A stretch of DNA of 64,000 nt, from positions 8,742,001-8,806,000 of the forward strand of contig NZ_CP045096.1 of NCBI RefSeq assembly GCF_009184865.1, read 5' to 3'. The first letter of the stretch is position 1. Every line of letters begins with the position of its first letter. The position numbers and the translations under genes are program-made. The notes beneath the pieces are model-generated. The model was given only the letters and a program-made list of their open reading frames with translations, was not told where the DNA came from and made no database searches. Below, piece after piece: positions 37,856 to 45,714 of this stretch. The stretch comes from Streptomyces phaeolivaceus. GTDB taxonomy: Bacteria > Actinomycetota > Actinomycetes > Streptomycetales > Streptomycetaceae.

Positions 37856-38515
37856 ATGACAGAAAATGTTGGTGTACTCGGCACGAATGCCCAGTCCTCC
37901 GGCGCCGTACGCGTGGTGAACGCTCCTCTGCCCACGACCTACGGCGACTTCGAGGCCGTAGGTTATCTCGACCAGGACCGCGGCGAGGAACAAGTGGCGC
38001 TGGTGTACGGCGACATCAGCGGCGGTGCGGGAATTCTCATCCGGCTGCACTCGGAGTGCCTGACCGGTGACGCGTTCGGCTCCCAGCACTGCGAATGCGG
38101 TGAACAGCTCGACAGCGCGCTCCGGGCGATAGTCGCCGAGGGCCGCGGCATTCTCGTGTATCTCCGAGGCCACGAGGGACGCGGTATCGGTCTGCTCGCC
38201 AAGCTGCAGGCGATGAAACTCCAGGCGGAGGGCCTGGACACCGTCGAGGCCAATCTCGCCCTCGGTCTGCCGGTGGACGCCCGGGACTACCGGGTGGCCG
38301 CCGAGATGCTGCACGACCTCGGCGTCCGCTCGGTCCGGCTGATGTCGAACAACCCGCGCAAGCGGGAGGCGCTGCTGCGCCACGGCATCGACGTCGCCGA
38401 ACAGGTGCCGCTGCTGATCACGCCGTGCGAGGACAACATCACCTATCTGCGCACCAAGCGCGAGCGGCTCGACCACCTCCTGCCGCACCTGGACGCGGTG
38501 GTCCACTCGTCCTGA
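37856..38515 (+). CDS. ribA: GTP cyclohydrolase II paralogue with Tyr-to-Met active-site change
   Basis: 219 aa. Zinc ligands C68, C79 and C81 (S-E-C-L-T-G-D, H-C-E-C-G) are present, as are R-G-H-E-G-R-G-I-G-L and S-N-N-P-R-K. In canonical enzymes the next motif is K-(I/L)-x-A-Y-x-L-Q (Tyr105 of E. coli RibA). Here it is K-L-Q-A-M-K-L-Q with Met120. From the literature as I recall it, S. coelicolor SCO6655 carries this substitution and releases the formylated intermediate FAPy. There is no fused DHBP synthase domain and no riboflavin genes nearby, so it is not the housekeeping riboflavin enzyme. AGGAA lies upstream of the ATG. Confidence 0.88.
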   Translation: MTENVGVLGTNAQSSGAVRVVNAPLPTTYGDFEAVGYLDQDRGEEQVALVYGDISGGAGILIRLHSECLTGDAFGSQHCECGEQLDSALRAIVAEGRGILVYLRGHEGRGIGLLAKLQAMKLQAEGLDTVEANLALGLPVDARDYRVAAEMLHDLGVRSVRLMSNNPRKREALLRHGIDVAEQVPLLITPCEDNITYLRTKRERLDHLLPHLDAVVHSS

Positions 38516-38725
38516 GGGCCGGGGTTCGCGCGGCGGCCGACCCGGAGACGCTCGACTCCGACGACTCCGACACCGGCCGCCGTGCCCGCCCGGGGTACCG
38601 CACACCCCGCCCCCGTCCGCTGCCCCTTCGGGCAAGTAAGCGGGCGCTCCGCATGAACGTTCGTCTGTGGTGGAAGACCTGACTCCGTCGGGCAATCCGA
38701 CCACGGTCGGACGAAGGGAGCGTTC

Positions 38726-39871
38726 GTGATCCGCAGCGCACGGGTCGTCGTCATCGGCGGAGGAGTCATCGGGACGAGCATCGCCTACCACCTGGCCGCC
38801 GCCGGAGTGGACGACGTCGTCCTCGTCGAACGCGACGAACTGGCCTCCGGATCCACCGCGAAAGCCGCCGGCGGGATCCGCGCGCAGTTCTCCGACGAAC
38901 TCAACATCCAGCTCGGCGCCCGCAGCCTGGAGGCGTTCGACCGCTTCAAGCAGGAGCTGGGCCACGACATCGGACTCCACCGGGTCGGCTATCTCTTCCT
39001 CCTGACGACCCCCGACGAGGTCGCCCAGTTCGAGGCCGGCGTCCAGCTCCAGAACGACCTGGGCGTGCCCAGCCGTATGGTCGACCCCGCCGAGGCCCGG
39101 CGGCTCTCCCCGCTGATCTCCACAGAGGGCCTGCTCGCCGCCGCCTTCTCGCCCGACGACGGGCACTGCACGCCGGAGTCCGTGGTCCACGGGTACGCCG
39201 CCGGGGCCCGCCGCCGCGGGGCGACCGTGCTGCGCGACTGCGAGGTCCTCGGCATCGAGACCTGGCGGGACACCATCACCGCCGTGGTCACCAGCAGGGG
39301 CCGTATCGTCACGGACACGGTCGTCTGCGCGGCCGGCGCCTGGTCCCGGTCCGTCGGCGCCATGGTCGGCGTCGACCTCCCGGTGGAACCCCTGCGCCGC
39401 CAGATCGCCGTCACGGAACCGGTCCCCGGCCTCCCGCCGAGCCTCCCCATGACGATCGACTTCACCAGCAGTCTCTACTTCCACACCGAGGGCCCCGGCC
39501 TCCTCGTCGGCATGTCCGACCCCGACGAACGGCCCGGCTTCGCCACCGACACCCACGACCGCTGGATCCCCCGCCTCTACGAGGCCATGGAGCGCCGCGC
39601 GCCCGGCCTGCTCGACCTGCGCCGCACGGGCGGCTGGGCGGGCCTGTACGAGATCACCCCGGACCACAACGCCCTGATCGGCGAGGCCGGTTCGTGCTCC
39701 CGCTTCCTGTACGCGACCGGGTTCTCCGGCCATGGGTTCCTCCAGGGCCCGGCGGTCGGCGAGGTGGTCCGCGACCTGTACCTGGGCCGCGTACCCTTCG
39801 TCGACATCAGCCCCTTGAACGTCGACCGGTTCACGGCCGACGCGTTGCGCCCGGAGGCCAACCTCGTATGA
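38726..39871 (+). CDS. FAD-dependent oxidoreductase (DAO/sarcosine oxidase-like)
   Basis: 381 aa from a GTG with GAAGGGAG upstream. FAD-binding motif V-V-V-I-G-G-G-V-I-G-T-S-I-A-Y-H (8-23), E-R near the second strand, S-T-A-K-A-A-G-G-I-R and C-A-A-G-A-W-S. The C-terminal G-L-Y-E-I-T-P-D and A-T-G-F-S-G-H-G-F-L-Q-G-P motifs define the DAO family. It oxidises the C-N bond of an amino acid or imino acid. First gene of an operon with two saccharopine-dehydrogenase-like genes (ATGA overlap with the next), so an amine near lysine, pipecolate or saccharopine is a likely substrate (inference). Confidence 0.84.
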   Translation: MIRSARVVVIGGGVIGTSIAYHLAAAGVDDVVLVERDELASGSTAKAAGGIRAQFSDELNIQLGARSLEAFDRFKQELGHDIGLHRVGYLFLLTTPDEVAQFEAGVQLQNDLGVPSRMVDPAEARRLSPLISTEGLLAAAFSPDDGHCTPESVVHGYAAGARRRGATVLRDCEVLGIETWRDTITAVVTSRGRIVTDTVVCAAGAWSRSVGAMVGVDLPVEPLRRQIAVTEPVPGLPPSLPMTIDFTSSLYFHTEGPGLLVGMSDPDERPGFATDTHDRWIPRLYEAMERRAPGLLDLRRTGGWAGLYEITPDHNALIGEAGSCSRFLYATGFSGHGFLQGPAVGEVVRDLYLGRVPFVDISPLNVDRFTADALRPEANLV

Positions 39872-40908
39872 CCGATCTCCACTTGTGGCTGCGCCACGAG
39901 ACCCGCACCACCGAACGCCGCACCCCGATCGTGCCGTCCGACGCCCGACGGCTCGTCGCGAGCGGCGTACGGATCACCGTCGAGGAATCCCCCCAGCGGA
40001 TCTTCCCCGTGGAGGCGTACGAGGAGGCCGGCTGCCAGGTCGCCGACCCCGGCTCATGGGTGTCGGCCTCGGCCCGAGCGGTGATCGTAGGCCTCAAGGA
40101 ACTCCCGGACGCGCCCGCCGAACTGACTCACCGTCACATCTTCTTCGGGCACGCCTACAAGGGGCAGCCCGGCGCTCAGGCCCTGCTGCGCAGGTTCGCC
40201 GCCGGGGGCGGGGCGCTGCTCGACCTGGAGTACCTGGTGGACGACCAGGGCCGCAGGCTCGCCGCCTTCGGCTTCTGGGCGGGCTATCTGGGCGCGGCCC
40301 TCGCCGTGCTCCACCACAGGGGCGCGCTGCGGGCCCCGCTCGTCCCCACCACCAAGGAGGAGATGGAGGCCGAACTCCGCGCCTCCGAGGGCGACTTGAC
40401 CGCGCTGGTGATCGGCGCCCTGGGCCGCAGCGGCCGGGGAGCGCGCACGGCGCTCGACGAGGCGGGCGTCGAACCGACCTGCTGGGACCTGCCGGAGACC
40501 CGCGATCTGGACCGGCCGGCCCTGCTGGCACACGACCTGATGGTCAACACCGTCCTGACCACCAGCCCCGTCCCGCCGTTCCTGACGGACAAGGACCTCG
40601 ACGGCCCGGACCGCCGTCTGAGGACCCTCTCCGATGTCACCGTCGACGTCGGCTCACCCATGAACGTCCTGCCCGTCTACGACACGACGACGGAATGGGA
40701 CCACCCCGTGCGGCGGCTGCGCGAACAGCCTCCGCTCGATCTCATCGCCATCGACAACCTGCCCTCCCTCCTGCCTCGCGAGGCGAGCACCGACTTCTCG
40801 GCCGCGCTGCTGCCGCAGCTGCTGGACTTCGAGACCAGCGGGGCCTGGGGCCGCTGCCTGGACCGGTTCCGTCGGGTGAGCGGCGAACTGGGCCTCACGG
40901 AAAGGTAG
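39868..40908 (+). CDS. Saccharopine dehydrogenase (NAD, lysine-forming type, LYS1-like)
   Basis: 346 aa; the ATG overlaps the oxidoreductase stop by four bases. The N-terminal half has the LYS1/alanine-dehydrogenase pattern: R-x-E-T-R...E-R-R-T-P, G-L-K-E-L-P and F-F-G-H-A-Y-K-G-Q-P-G. R-F-A-A-G-G-G-A-L-L-D-L-E-Y-L then D-x-x-G-R-R-L-A-A-F-G follow. The Rossmann part carries G-A-L-G-R-S-G-R-G. Fungal LYS1 interconverts saccharopine with lysine and 2-oxoglutarate; bacterial members also serve lysine degradation. Next to a second saccharopine-type enzyme, lysine catabolism by the saccharopine route is plausible. Confidence 0.85.
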   Translation: MTDLHLWLRHETRTTERRTPIVPSDARRLVASGVRITVEESPQRIFPVEAYEEAGCQVADPGSWVSASARAVIVGLKELPDAPAELTHRHIFFGHAYKGQPGAQALLRRFAAGGGALLDLEYLVDDQGRRLAAFGFWAGYLGAALAVLHHRGALRAPLVPTTKEEMEAELRASEGDLTALVIGALGRSGRGARTALDEAGVEPTCWDLPETRDLDRPALLAHDLMVNTVLTTSPVPPFLTDKDLDGPDRRLRTLSDVTVDVGSPMNVLPVYDTTTEWDHPVRRLREQPPLDLIAIDNLPSLLPREASTDFSAALLPQLLDFETSGAWGRCLDRFRRVSGELGLTER

Positions 40909-40915
40909 TTGCCCG

Positions 40916-42070
40916 ATGACAGAGGTGGTCCCCGCGAGCGGCACCGTCCACTGGATCGGCGCCGGCCTGTCCACGGGCAGCGGCCTGGCGGCACTGTGCG
41001 ACACCGCCGCCCGGGTACGGCTGTGGCACCGCACCGAGGAGCGCGCCGAACAGGCCCTGGCCGCGCTGGGGCTGGCGGGCCGCGCCGAGCCCCGCGCGTA
41101 CACGCCGTCGGCGCTGGCGGCCGAGCTGGCACCCGGAGACATCGTGGTCTCGATGCTCCCGGCGCCGGAGCACGGTCCGCTGCTCGCCGCCTGCGTCGGC
41201 GCGCGGGCCCACTTCGCCTGCTCCAGCTATGTCTCGGACGCCGTGCTGGAGCGGGTACCGGCGGCCGAGGCGGCGGGGATCACCGTCCTCACCGAGACGG
41301 GTCTCGACCCGGGCATCGACCACCTCTTCGCGCACAGCCTGATCGCGCGGGCGACGGAGGCGATCGGCCCGGGGACCGCCGCCTCGTACACCCTCACCTC
41401 GTACTGCGGCGGCGTCCCCGCCGTCCCCAACGACTTCCGGTACCGCTTCAGCTGGGCCCCCGTCGGTGTGCTCAACGCCCTGCGCTCGCCCGCCCGTTAC
41501 ATCGAGGACGGCGCGGAGACGACGGCCGACCGCCCCTGGACGGTCACCCGCCCCCATGTCATCGACGGCGAGACCTTCGAGGCCTACCCCAACCGTGACA
41601 GCGTCCCCTTCGTCACCCAGTACGGTCTGCCCCCGGCCTGGAAGCCGCTGACCTTCGTCCGCGGCACCCTCCGCCTCGACGGCTGGCTCACCGCGTGGGC
41701 CCCGGTCTTCGCGGAACTGGAGCAGGGCGACGACCGGCGCATCGCCTCCCTGGCACGGGAGTTGGCGACCCGCTACCCCACCACCGACGCCGACCGTGAC
41801 CGGGTCGTCCTCGCCGTCTCCCTCGACGTCCACACAGGTCCGGACGAGCACTGGTCCGGCCGCTACCTCCTCGACATGGTCGGCACGAAGGAGGAGAGCG
41901 CCATGGCCCGCCTGGTGTCCCGCCCCCTGGCCCTCGGGGTGGGACACATCCTGGACGGTTCACTGCCGGCGGGTCTGAGCAGGGGGGCGGAGACCGGGGA
42001 GCGGTCGGAGGTGTGGCTGCGCGAACTGGGGCGGGAGGGCTTGCAGTTCGGGTTGTGGGTCGAGGGGTGA
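40916..42070 (+). CDS. Saccharopine dehydrogenase family protein (glutamate-forming type)
   Basis: 384 aa, seven bases after the LYS1-like gene. N-terminal Rossmann fold (W-I-G-A-G-L-S-T-G-S, V-S-M-L-P-A at the strand-4 edge, C-S-S-Y-V-S), then T-E-T-G-L-D-P-G-I-D-H and S-Y-C-G-G-V-P-A-V. Those motifs are characteristic of LYS9-type saccharopine reductases. It would handle the aminoadipate-semialdehyde/glutamate half of the pathway. It ends at a bidirectional terminator. Spermidine- or homospermidine-related dehydrogenases of the same fold are an alternative. Confidence 0.83.
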   Translation: MTEVVPASGTVHWIGAGLSTGSGLAALCDTAARVRLWHRTEERAEQALAALGLAGRAEPRAYTPSALAAELAPGDIVVSMLPAPEHGPLLAACVGARAHFACSSYVSDAVLERVPAAEAAGITVLTETGLDPGIDHLFAHSLIARATEAIGPGTAASYTLTSYCGGVPAVPNDFRYRFSWAPVGVLNALRSPARYIEDGAETTADRPWTVTRPHVIDGETFEAYPNRDSVPFVTQYGLPPAWKPLTFVRGTLRLDGWLTAWAPVFAELEQGDDRRIASLARELATRYPTTDADRDRVVLAVSLDVHTGPDEHWSGRYLLDMVGTKEESAMARLVSRPLALGVGHILDGSLPAGLSRGAETGERSEVWLRELGREGLQFGLWVEG

Positions 42071-42076
42071 GAGGGG

Positions 42077-42102
42077 TGGGGGCGGTTGAGGAGCCGCCCC
42101 CA
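42077..42102. terminator. Bidirectional terminator
   Basis: 9-bp inverted repeat TGGGGGCGG/CCGCCCCCA with an 8-base loop, between the saccharopine operon and the small minus-strand gene. Confidence 0.72.
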
Positions 42103-42109
42103 GGGTTGG

Positions 42110-42235
42110 TCAGGCGGCTGGCGCCACGAACTTGTTGTACACCTCGATCAGCGTCGGGATGCACGTGAAGGTTGCTATTGCAAACTTCACATACTTGCGT
42201 CGCGCGGAATCAGTCACCTTGGGGATCGTTCTCAA
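42110..42235 (-). CDS. Small protein (41 aa), unknown function
   Basis: The frame begins at a TTG (42235) with GGAGAGG six bases upstream and ends at TGA (42110). The N-terminus is basic (R-T-I-P-K, S-A-R-R-K-Y-V-K), followed by a hydrophobic/amphipathic stretch (F-A-I-A-T-F-T-C-I-P-T-L-I). Codon use is atypical for the window (AGA, ATA, GCA, TTT). It lies downstream of the SARP gene and is preceded by a 13-bp inverted repeat. Not a family I recognise; the RBS and placement are the main support. Confidence 0.5.
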   Translation of the reverse strand: MRTIPKVTDSARRKYVKFAIATFTCIPTLIEVYNKFVAPAA

Positions 42236-42259
42236 CGCACACCTCTCCAGGCGGGGTTG

Positions 42260-42292
42260 GAACACTTGTTCCTGAAATGGGAACCAGTGTTC
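42260..42292. promoter_or_regulatory. Inverted repeat upstream of the small gene
   Basis: GAACACTTGTTCC-N7-GGAACCAGTGTTC, 13-bp arms with one mismatch, 25 bases before the small gene's start and 76 after the SARP stop. It could be an operator or the SARP terminator. Confidence 0.55.
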
Positions 42293-42367
42293 GTTGCGTG
42301 AGAAACCTTAGTGATTCCCTGTGTGCGTGCGCATCCAAGATCATGAATTTGTCGATCATGTTCGCGG

Positions 42368-45300
42368 TTACGTACGCAACCTATCAAACTCGATCAGTTG
42401 TGAGCGGATGCGTTCCAGCTCGGCCTTGGCTCGTGCTTCCTCCTCATCGGCATGGATGCGCCGGGCCGCCTCCAGCGCGGACCTGAAGAGGTGTTCGGCC
42501 GCTGTCGTCCGTCCGCGTACGAGCGCGCAGTCACCCAGGGCCAGCTGAGCCTGGACCTCCTCCAGTGCCGCGCCGATGCTCTCGGCCAGGGTGAGCGCGC
42601 GTCGGATGAGGTCCTCGGCCCGATCGGGGTCGGACAAGGCGTGGTATGCCCGCCCCAGCCGGGTGAGGGCGATCGCCTCGTTCTTGCGGGCGCCCATGCT
42701 GTGGAAGACCGGAATCGCTGCCCGGCACAGTGAGACCGCGGCGGGAGCGTCACCCGTGGCCAGGTGGATCTCCGCGATGTTGATCTGCAGGATCGCCCGG
42801 TCCGACGGGCTTCCCGTGCGTTCCGCGAGACGCATGGAGTGCTCGGAGGTTTGCCGGGCGCCTTCCGGATCCCCGGTCCGGAGATACAGATGGCCGAGGT
42901 TGTTGAGGGTCTTCAGGAGCATGCGTTGGTCGTCCGTGGCCTCGAACCCCGCGAGCGCGTCCTGAAACCAGGAGAGCGCGTCCTCGTGTTCACCGAGGTA
43001 GAGCAGACAGATGGCGACGTTGTTCTGGCAACGGGCCTCGCGCCAGCGGTCCCCCGTCGCGACGCTGAGCGCCAGAGACTCTTTCTGAAAGGCCAGCGCC
43101 TGTTGGTTCTGGCCCAGGTGCCAGTGCAGTATGCCCAGTTCACGCAGTGCTTCGGCCTGCGTGTCCCGGTCGCCGACGGCCCGCGCCCGGGAGAGTGCCT
43201 CCCTGGCGGTCCGGTCCGTTTCCGGGAACCGGCCGGTCGCCATGTACGCCGTACTCAGATCCAACAGAGCATGGCACAGGCCCTCCTCGTGCTCGACCGT
43301 GCGCCAGTACTCGGTGGCGGTCTCGTGCAGCCGCACCGAATCCGTCCAGTAGCACTCGCCGTCGAGGAACCCCGCCAGAGCGTGGCTCAGCAGGGCGGCA
43401 CGTTCCCGCGATCCTCGCTGCCGCAGCTGGTTCTCGGTGCTCAGCAGGTTCTGTCGCTCGGTGGTGAACCAGGACAGGGCGTCGTCGGCGTTGTGAGGTT
43501 CGGGGCCACGCGACGCGGTGGTGTTCATCGCTGCGGCCCGGGTCGGAGCCGTGTCGGGGACGGCCAGGCGTATCCGGCGCGGATAAAGCAGTCGGTCGCA
43601 GTGGTCCGCCGTACGGAGGTAGTGGTCGGCGAGCCGAGACCGTGCCGCCTCGCGGTGTGTGTCGGAGTCCTGGGCTGCGCAGAGGAGATGGGCGTATTCG
43701 CCCAACAGGTCGTGGAAGCGGAAGCGGTTGGGAACCGGTTCCTGGAGTACGTGGCATTGCAGGAGTGACTCCAGGAGGCGTTCGGTCTCGTCGAAGGGGC
43801 GGCCGAGGAGTGCGGCGGCCGCACAGGGGCCGAATTCGGGGCCCGGATGCAGGCTCAGTAGGCGGAAGGCGGACTGCTCGTCGCGGGAGAGGGTCTGGTA
43901 CGAGACCTCGAAGGCGCGAGCGATCTCCGAGTAGCCGTCGCGGATCTGTGAGAGGCGGTCGGCGGGCCGGGAGAGCAACTCGCGCAGGACGGTCAGGTCC
44001 CAGGACGGATGCGCGCTCAGCCGGTTGGCCGCGATCTCGATCGCGAGGGGCAGATGGCCGCAGAGCCGCACAATACGCTCGATCTCGGCTGTGTCGTCCG
44101 ACCCGCCCTGCTCATCGGGACCGCGGAGCTCTTCCAACCCCGCGAACTCGCGGAACAGCGCTATCGCGTCCGCCGTGGGCAGCACGTCCAGCGCCAGGGA
44201 GCGCCCGCGCGGCAGGCCGACCAGCCGACGGCGGCTGGTGATGAGGACAAAGCATTCCGTCGTGCCGGGCAGGAGAGGTCGTACCTGCTCGGGATCCGCC
44301 GCGTCGTCGAGGACGATCAGTGCTCGCCGGTGGCCCAGCGCCCGGCGCCAGAGCGTTGCCCGTTCCTCGATGTCGGAGGGGATGGACTGCGGGGGTACTC
44401 CCACGTGGCGGAGGAGGGTCGCCAGGGCCGCAGTCGGCGCGAGGGGTTCCTGGCCCTGGGCGTGGGCACGTAGATTGAGGTAGATCGAGCCTTCGGGGAA
44501 GCGATCACAGAACTCGTGAGCCGCGCGGATCGCCAGCGCGGACTTGCCGACCCCGGCCATCCCCGAGATGGACTCCAGTGTGACGACCGCACCGTCGCGG
44601 GAAGCTGTGTCGATGGCCGCGCGGATTCGGTCCATCTCGGCGCGGCGGCCGACGAGTCGTGCCTGGCGGGGGAGATGGTCGGGCGCAGGGCGTGGTCGGG
44701 CCGGCTCCACAGCGGGCGGCGGGATCCGACTGTCCGGTGGGCGTCGGGTGAGTTCGTGGACGGGACCCCTGGCGAGGATGTGCCGGTGGATGCGGGTCAG
44801 TTCCTCTCCGGGGTCGGTCCCGAACTCGGATCTCAGGATGCCGCGGACGCTCTGATGGACGTGCAAGGCCTCCGCATGCCGTCCCCCGCCGTAGTAGGCG
44901 GTCATGAGCCGGCCGGCGAGGGTCTCGTCGCCGCGGTACTCGTCGACCAGAGGTGCCAGTTCGCCCACCACCTCGGCGAACCGACCGAGGCGGAGTTCCA
45001 CGTCGGTGCGCGCCATGACCACCGCGCGTCTCCGCTCAGTGAGGGTGCTCCTCATCCGCGTGGCCCACAAGCCGGGAAGGCCGGCCAGTGGCTCCTCCCA
45101 GAGGTCCTCGGCTTCCCGGAACAGCTCCGCCGCCCCCGCGTCGTCGCCTTCCGCCGCGACGGTCCCGGCCCGGTCGGCGAGCCGGAGGAAGCGATGCCAG
45201 TCGACGGTCCGGGGATCGGCGATCAGGGTGTATGTGTGGGTGCGTTGGGCCACGGAGGGAGCCGTCGAGCCCGGCGCCACCGTTCGGATCGCCCTGCGCA

Positions 45301-45502
45301 GGCGGGACACATACGTGTGGACGTTCTCCCTGGCCCGTGCCGGAGGGTCGTCCCAGAGCCGGTCGACCAGGGTGTCCAGAGACACGGGGCGCCCCACGTC
45401 GAGGGCAAGGGCAGCCGTGAGCAGCTGTAATTTGACGGAGCCGACACCCAGCCGACGCTCCGGGGAGCCGAGGCCGACGGAGCCGAGAACATGGATCTCC
45501 AC
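42368..45502 (-). CDS. AfsR/SARP family transcriptional regulator (BTAD-NB-ARC-TPR)
   Basis: 1044 aa from the GTG at 45502, which has AGAGGA six bases upstream; the ATG at 45523 lies before that RBS. Domains: winged-helix DNA-binding region (~1-90), BTAD (~95-245) and a Pro-rich linker. NB-ARC follows, with Walker A G-M-A-G-V-G-K-S at ~315 and Walker B A-L-I-V-L-D-D. At least six TPR motifs lie from ~720 to the end. Large SARPs activate secondary metabolism on nucleotide- and ligand-dependent switching. Codon 25 is TTA, so translation should need the bldA leucyl-tRNA and be developmentally timed. No biosynthetic core genes are adjacent. Confidence 0.9.
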   Translation of the reverse strand: MEIHVLGSVGLGSPERRLGVGSVKLQLLTAALALDVGRPVSLDTLVDRLWDDPPARARENVHTYVSRLRRAIRTVAPGSTAPSVAQRTHTYTLIADPRTVDWHRFLRLADRAGTVAAEGDDAGAAELFREAEDLWEEPLAGLPGLWATRMRSTLTERRRAVVMARTDVELRLGRFAEVVGELAPLVDEYRGDETLAGRLMTAYYGGGRHAEALHVHQSVRGILRSEFGTDPGEELTRIHRHILARGPVHELTRRPPDSRIPPPAVEPARPRPAPDHLPRQARLVGRRAEMDRIRAAIDTASRDGAVVTLESISGMAGVGKSALAIRAAHEFCDRFPEGSIYLNLRAHAQGQEPLAPTAALATLLRHVGVPPQSIPSDIEERATLWRRALGHRRALIVLDDAADPEQVRPLLPGTTECFVLITSRRRLVGLPRGRSLALDVLPTADAIALFREFAGLEELRGPDEQGGSDDTAEIERIVRLCGHLPLAIEIAANRLSAHPSWDLTVLRELLSRPADRLSQIRDGYSEIARAFEVSYQTLSRDEQSAFRLLSLHPGPEFGPCAAAALLGRPFDETERLLESLLQCHVLQEPVPNRFRFHDLLGEYAHLLCAAQDSDTHREAARSRLADHYLRTADHCDRLLYPRRIRLAVPDTAPTRAAAMNTTASRGPEPHNADDALSWFTTERQNLLSTENQLRQRGSRERAALLSHALAGFLDGECYWTDSVRLHETATEYWRTVEHEEGLCHALLDLSTAYMATGRFPETDRTAREALSRARAVGDRDTQAEALRELGILHWHLGQNQQALAFQKESLALSVATGDRWREARCQNNVAICLLYLGEHEDALSWFQDALAGFEATDDQRMLLKTLNNLGHLYLRTGDPEGARQTSEHSMRLAERTGSPSDRAILQINIAEIHLATGDAPAAVSLCRAAIPVFHSMGARKNEAIALTRLGRAYHALSDPDRAEDLIRRALTLAESIGAALEEVQAQLALGDCALVRGRTTAAEHLFRSALEAARRIHADEEEARAKAELERIRSQLIEFDRLRT
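45428..45430 (-). promoter_or_regulatory. TTA leucine codon (bldA checkpoint) at SARP codon 25
   Basis: With the GTG start at 45502, codon 25 (45430-45428) is TTA, in frame within V-K-L-Q-L-L. TTA is rare in Streptomyces and read only by the bldA tRNA. Confidence 0.85.
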
Positions 45503-45714
45503 CAGCGTTCCTCTCGCCGGCATACCCGTTCCTGGACCGCGCAGATTGCACAGGATGACACCTCGTCACCTGGGAAACCAGACATCCATCGAACTGTTGG
45601 CCGAATCATTGTCCTTTGTGCGGGGGTGATGGCGGGTAGACCACCTCCGATGTGTGTAGGCGCCACATTTCGGTGCCCGTCGTGGGCTCGGATTCGACCA
45701 CGGAGGCGGAGAAC

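Noticed and set aside
37856..38515. Treating the GTP cyclohydrolase II as the riboflavin enzyme
   Set aside because: No rib neighbours or DHBP synthase domain, and the catalytic Tyr is Met; it fits a specialised paralogue.
42368..45502. SARP regulator as sign of an adjacent classical antibiotic cluster
   Set aside because: No PKS, NRPS, terpene, lanthipeptide or other core biosynthetic gene lies within the flanking sequence in the window.
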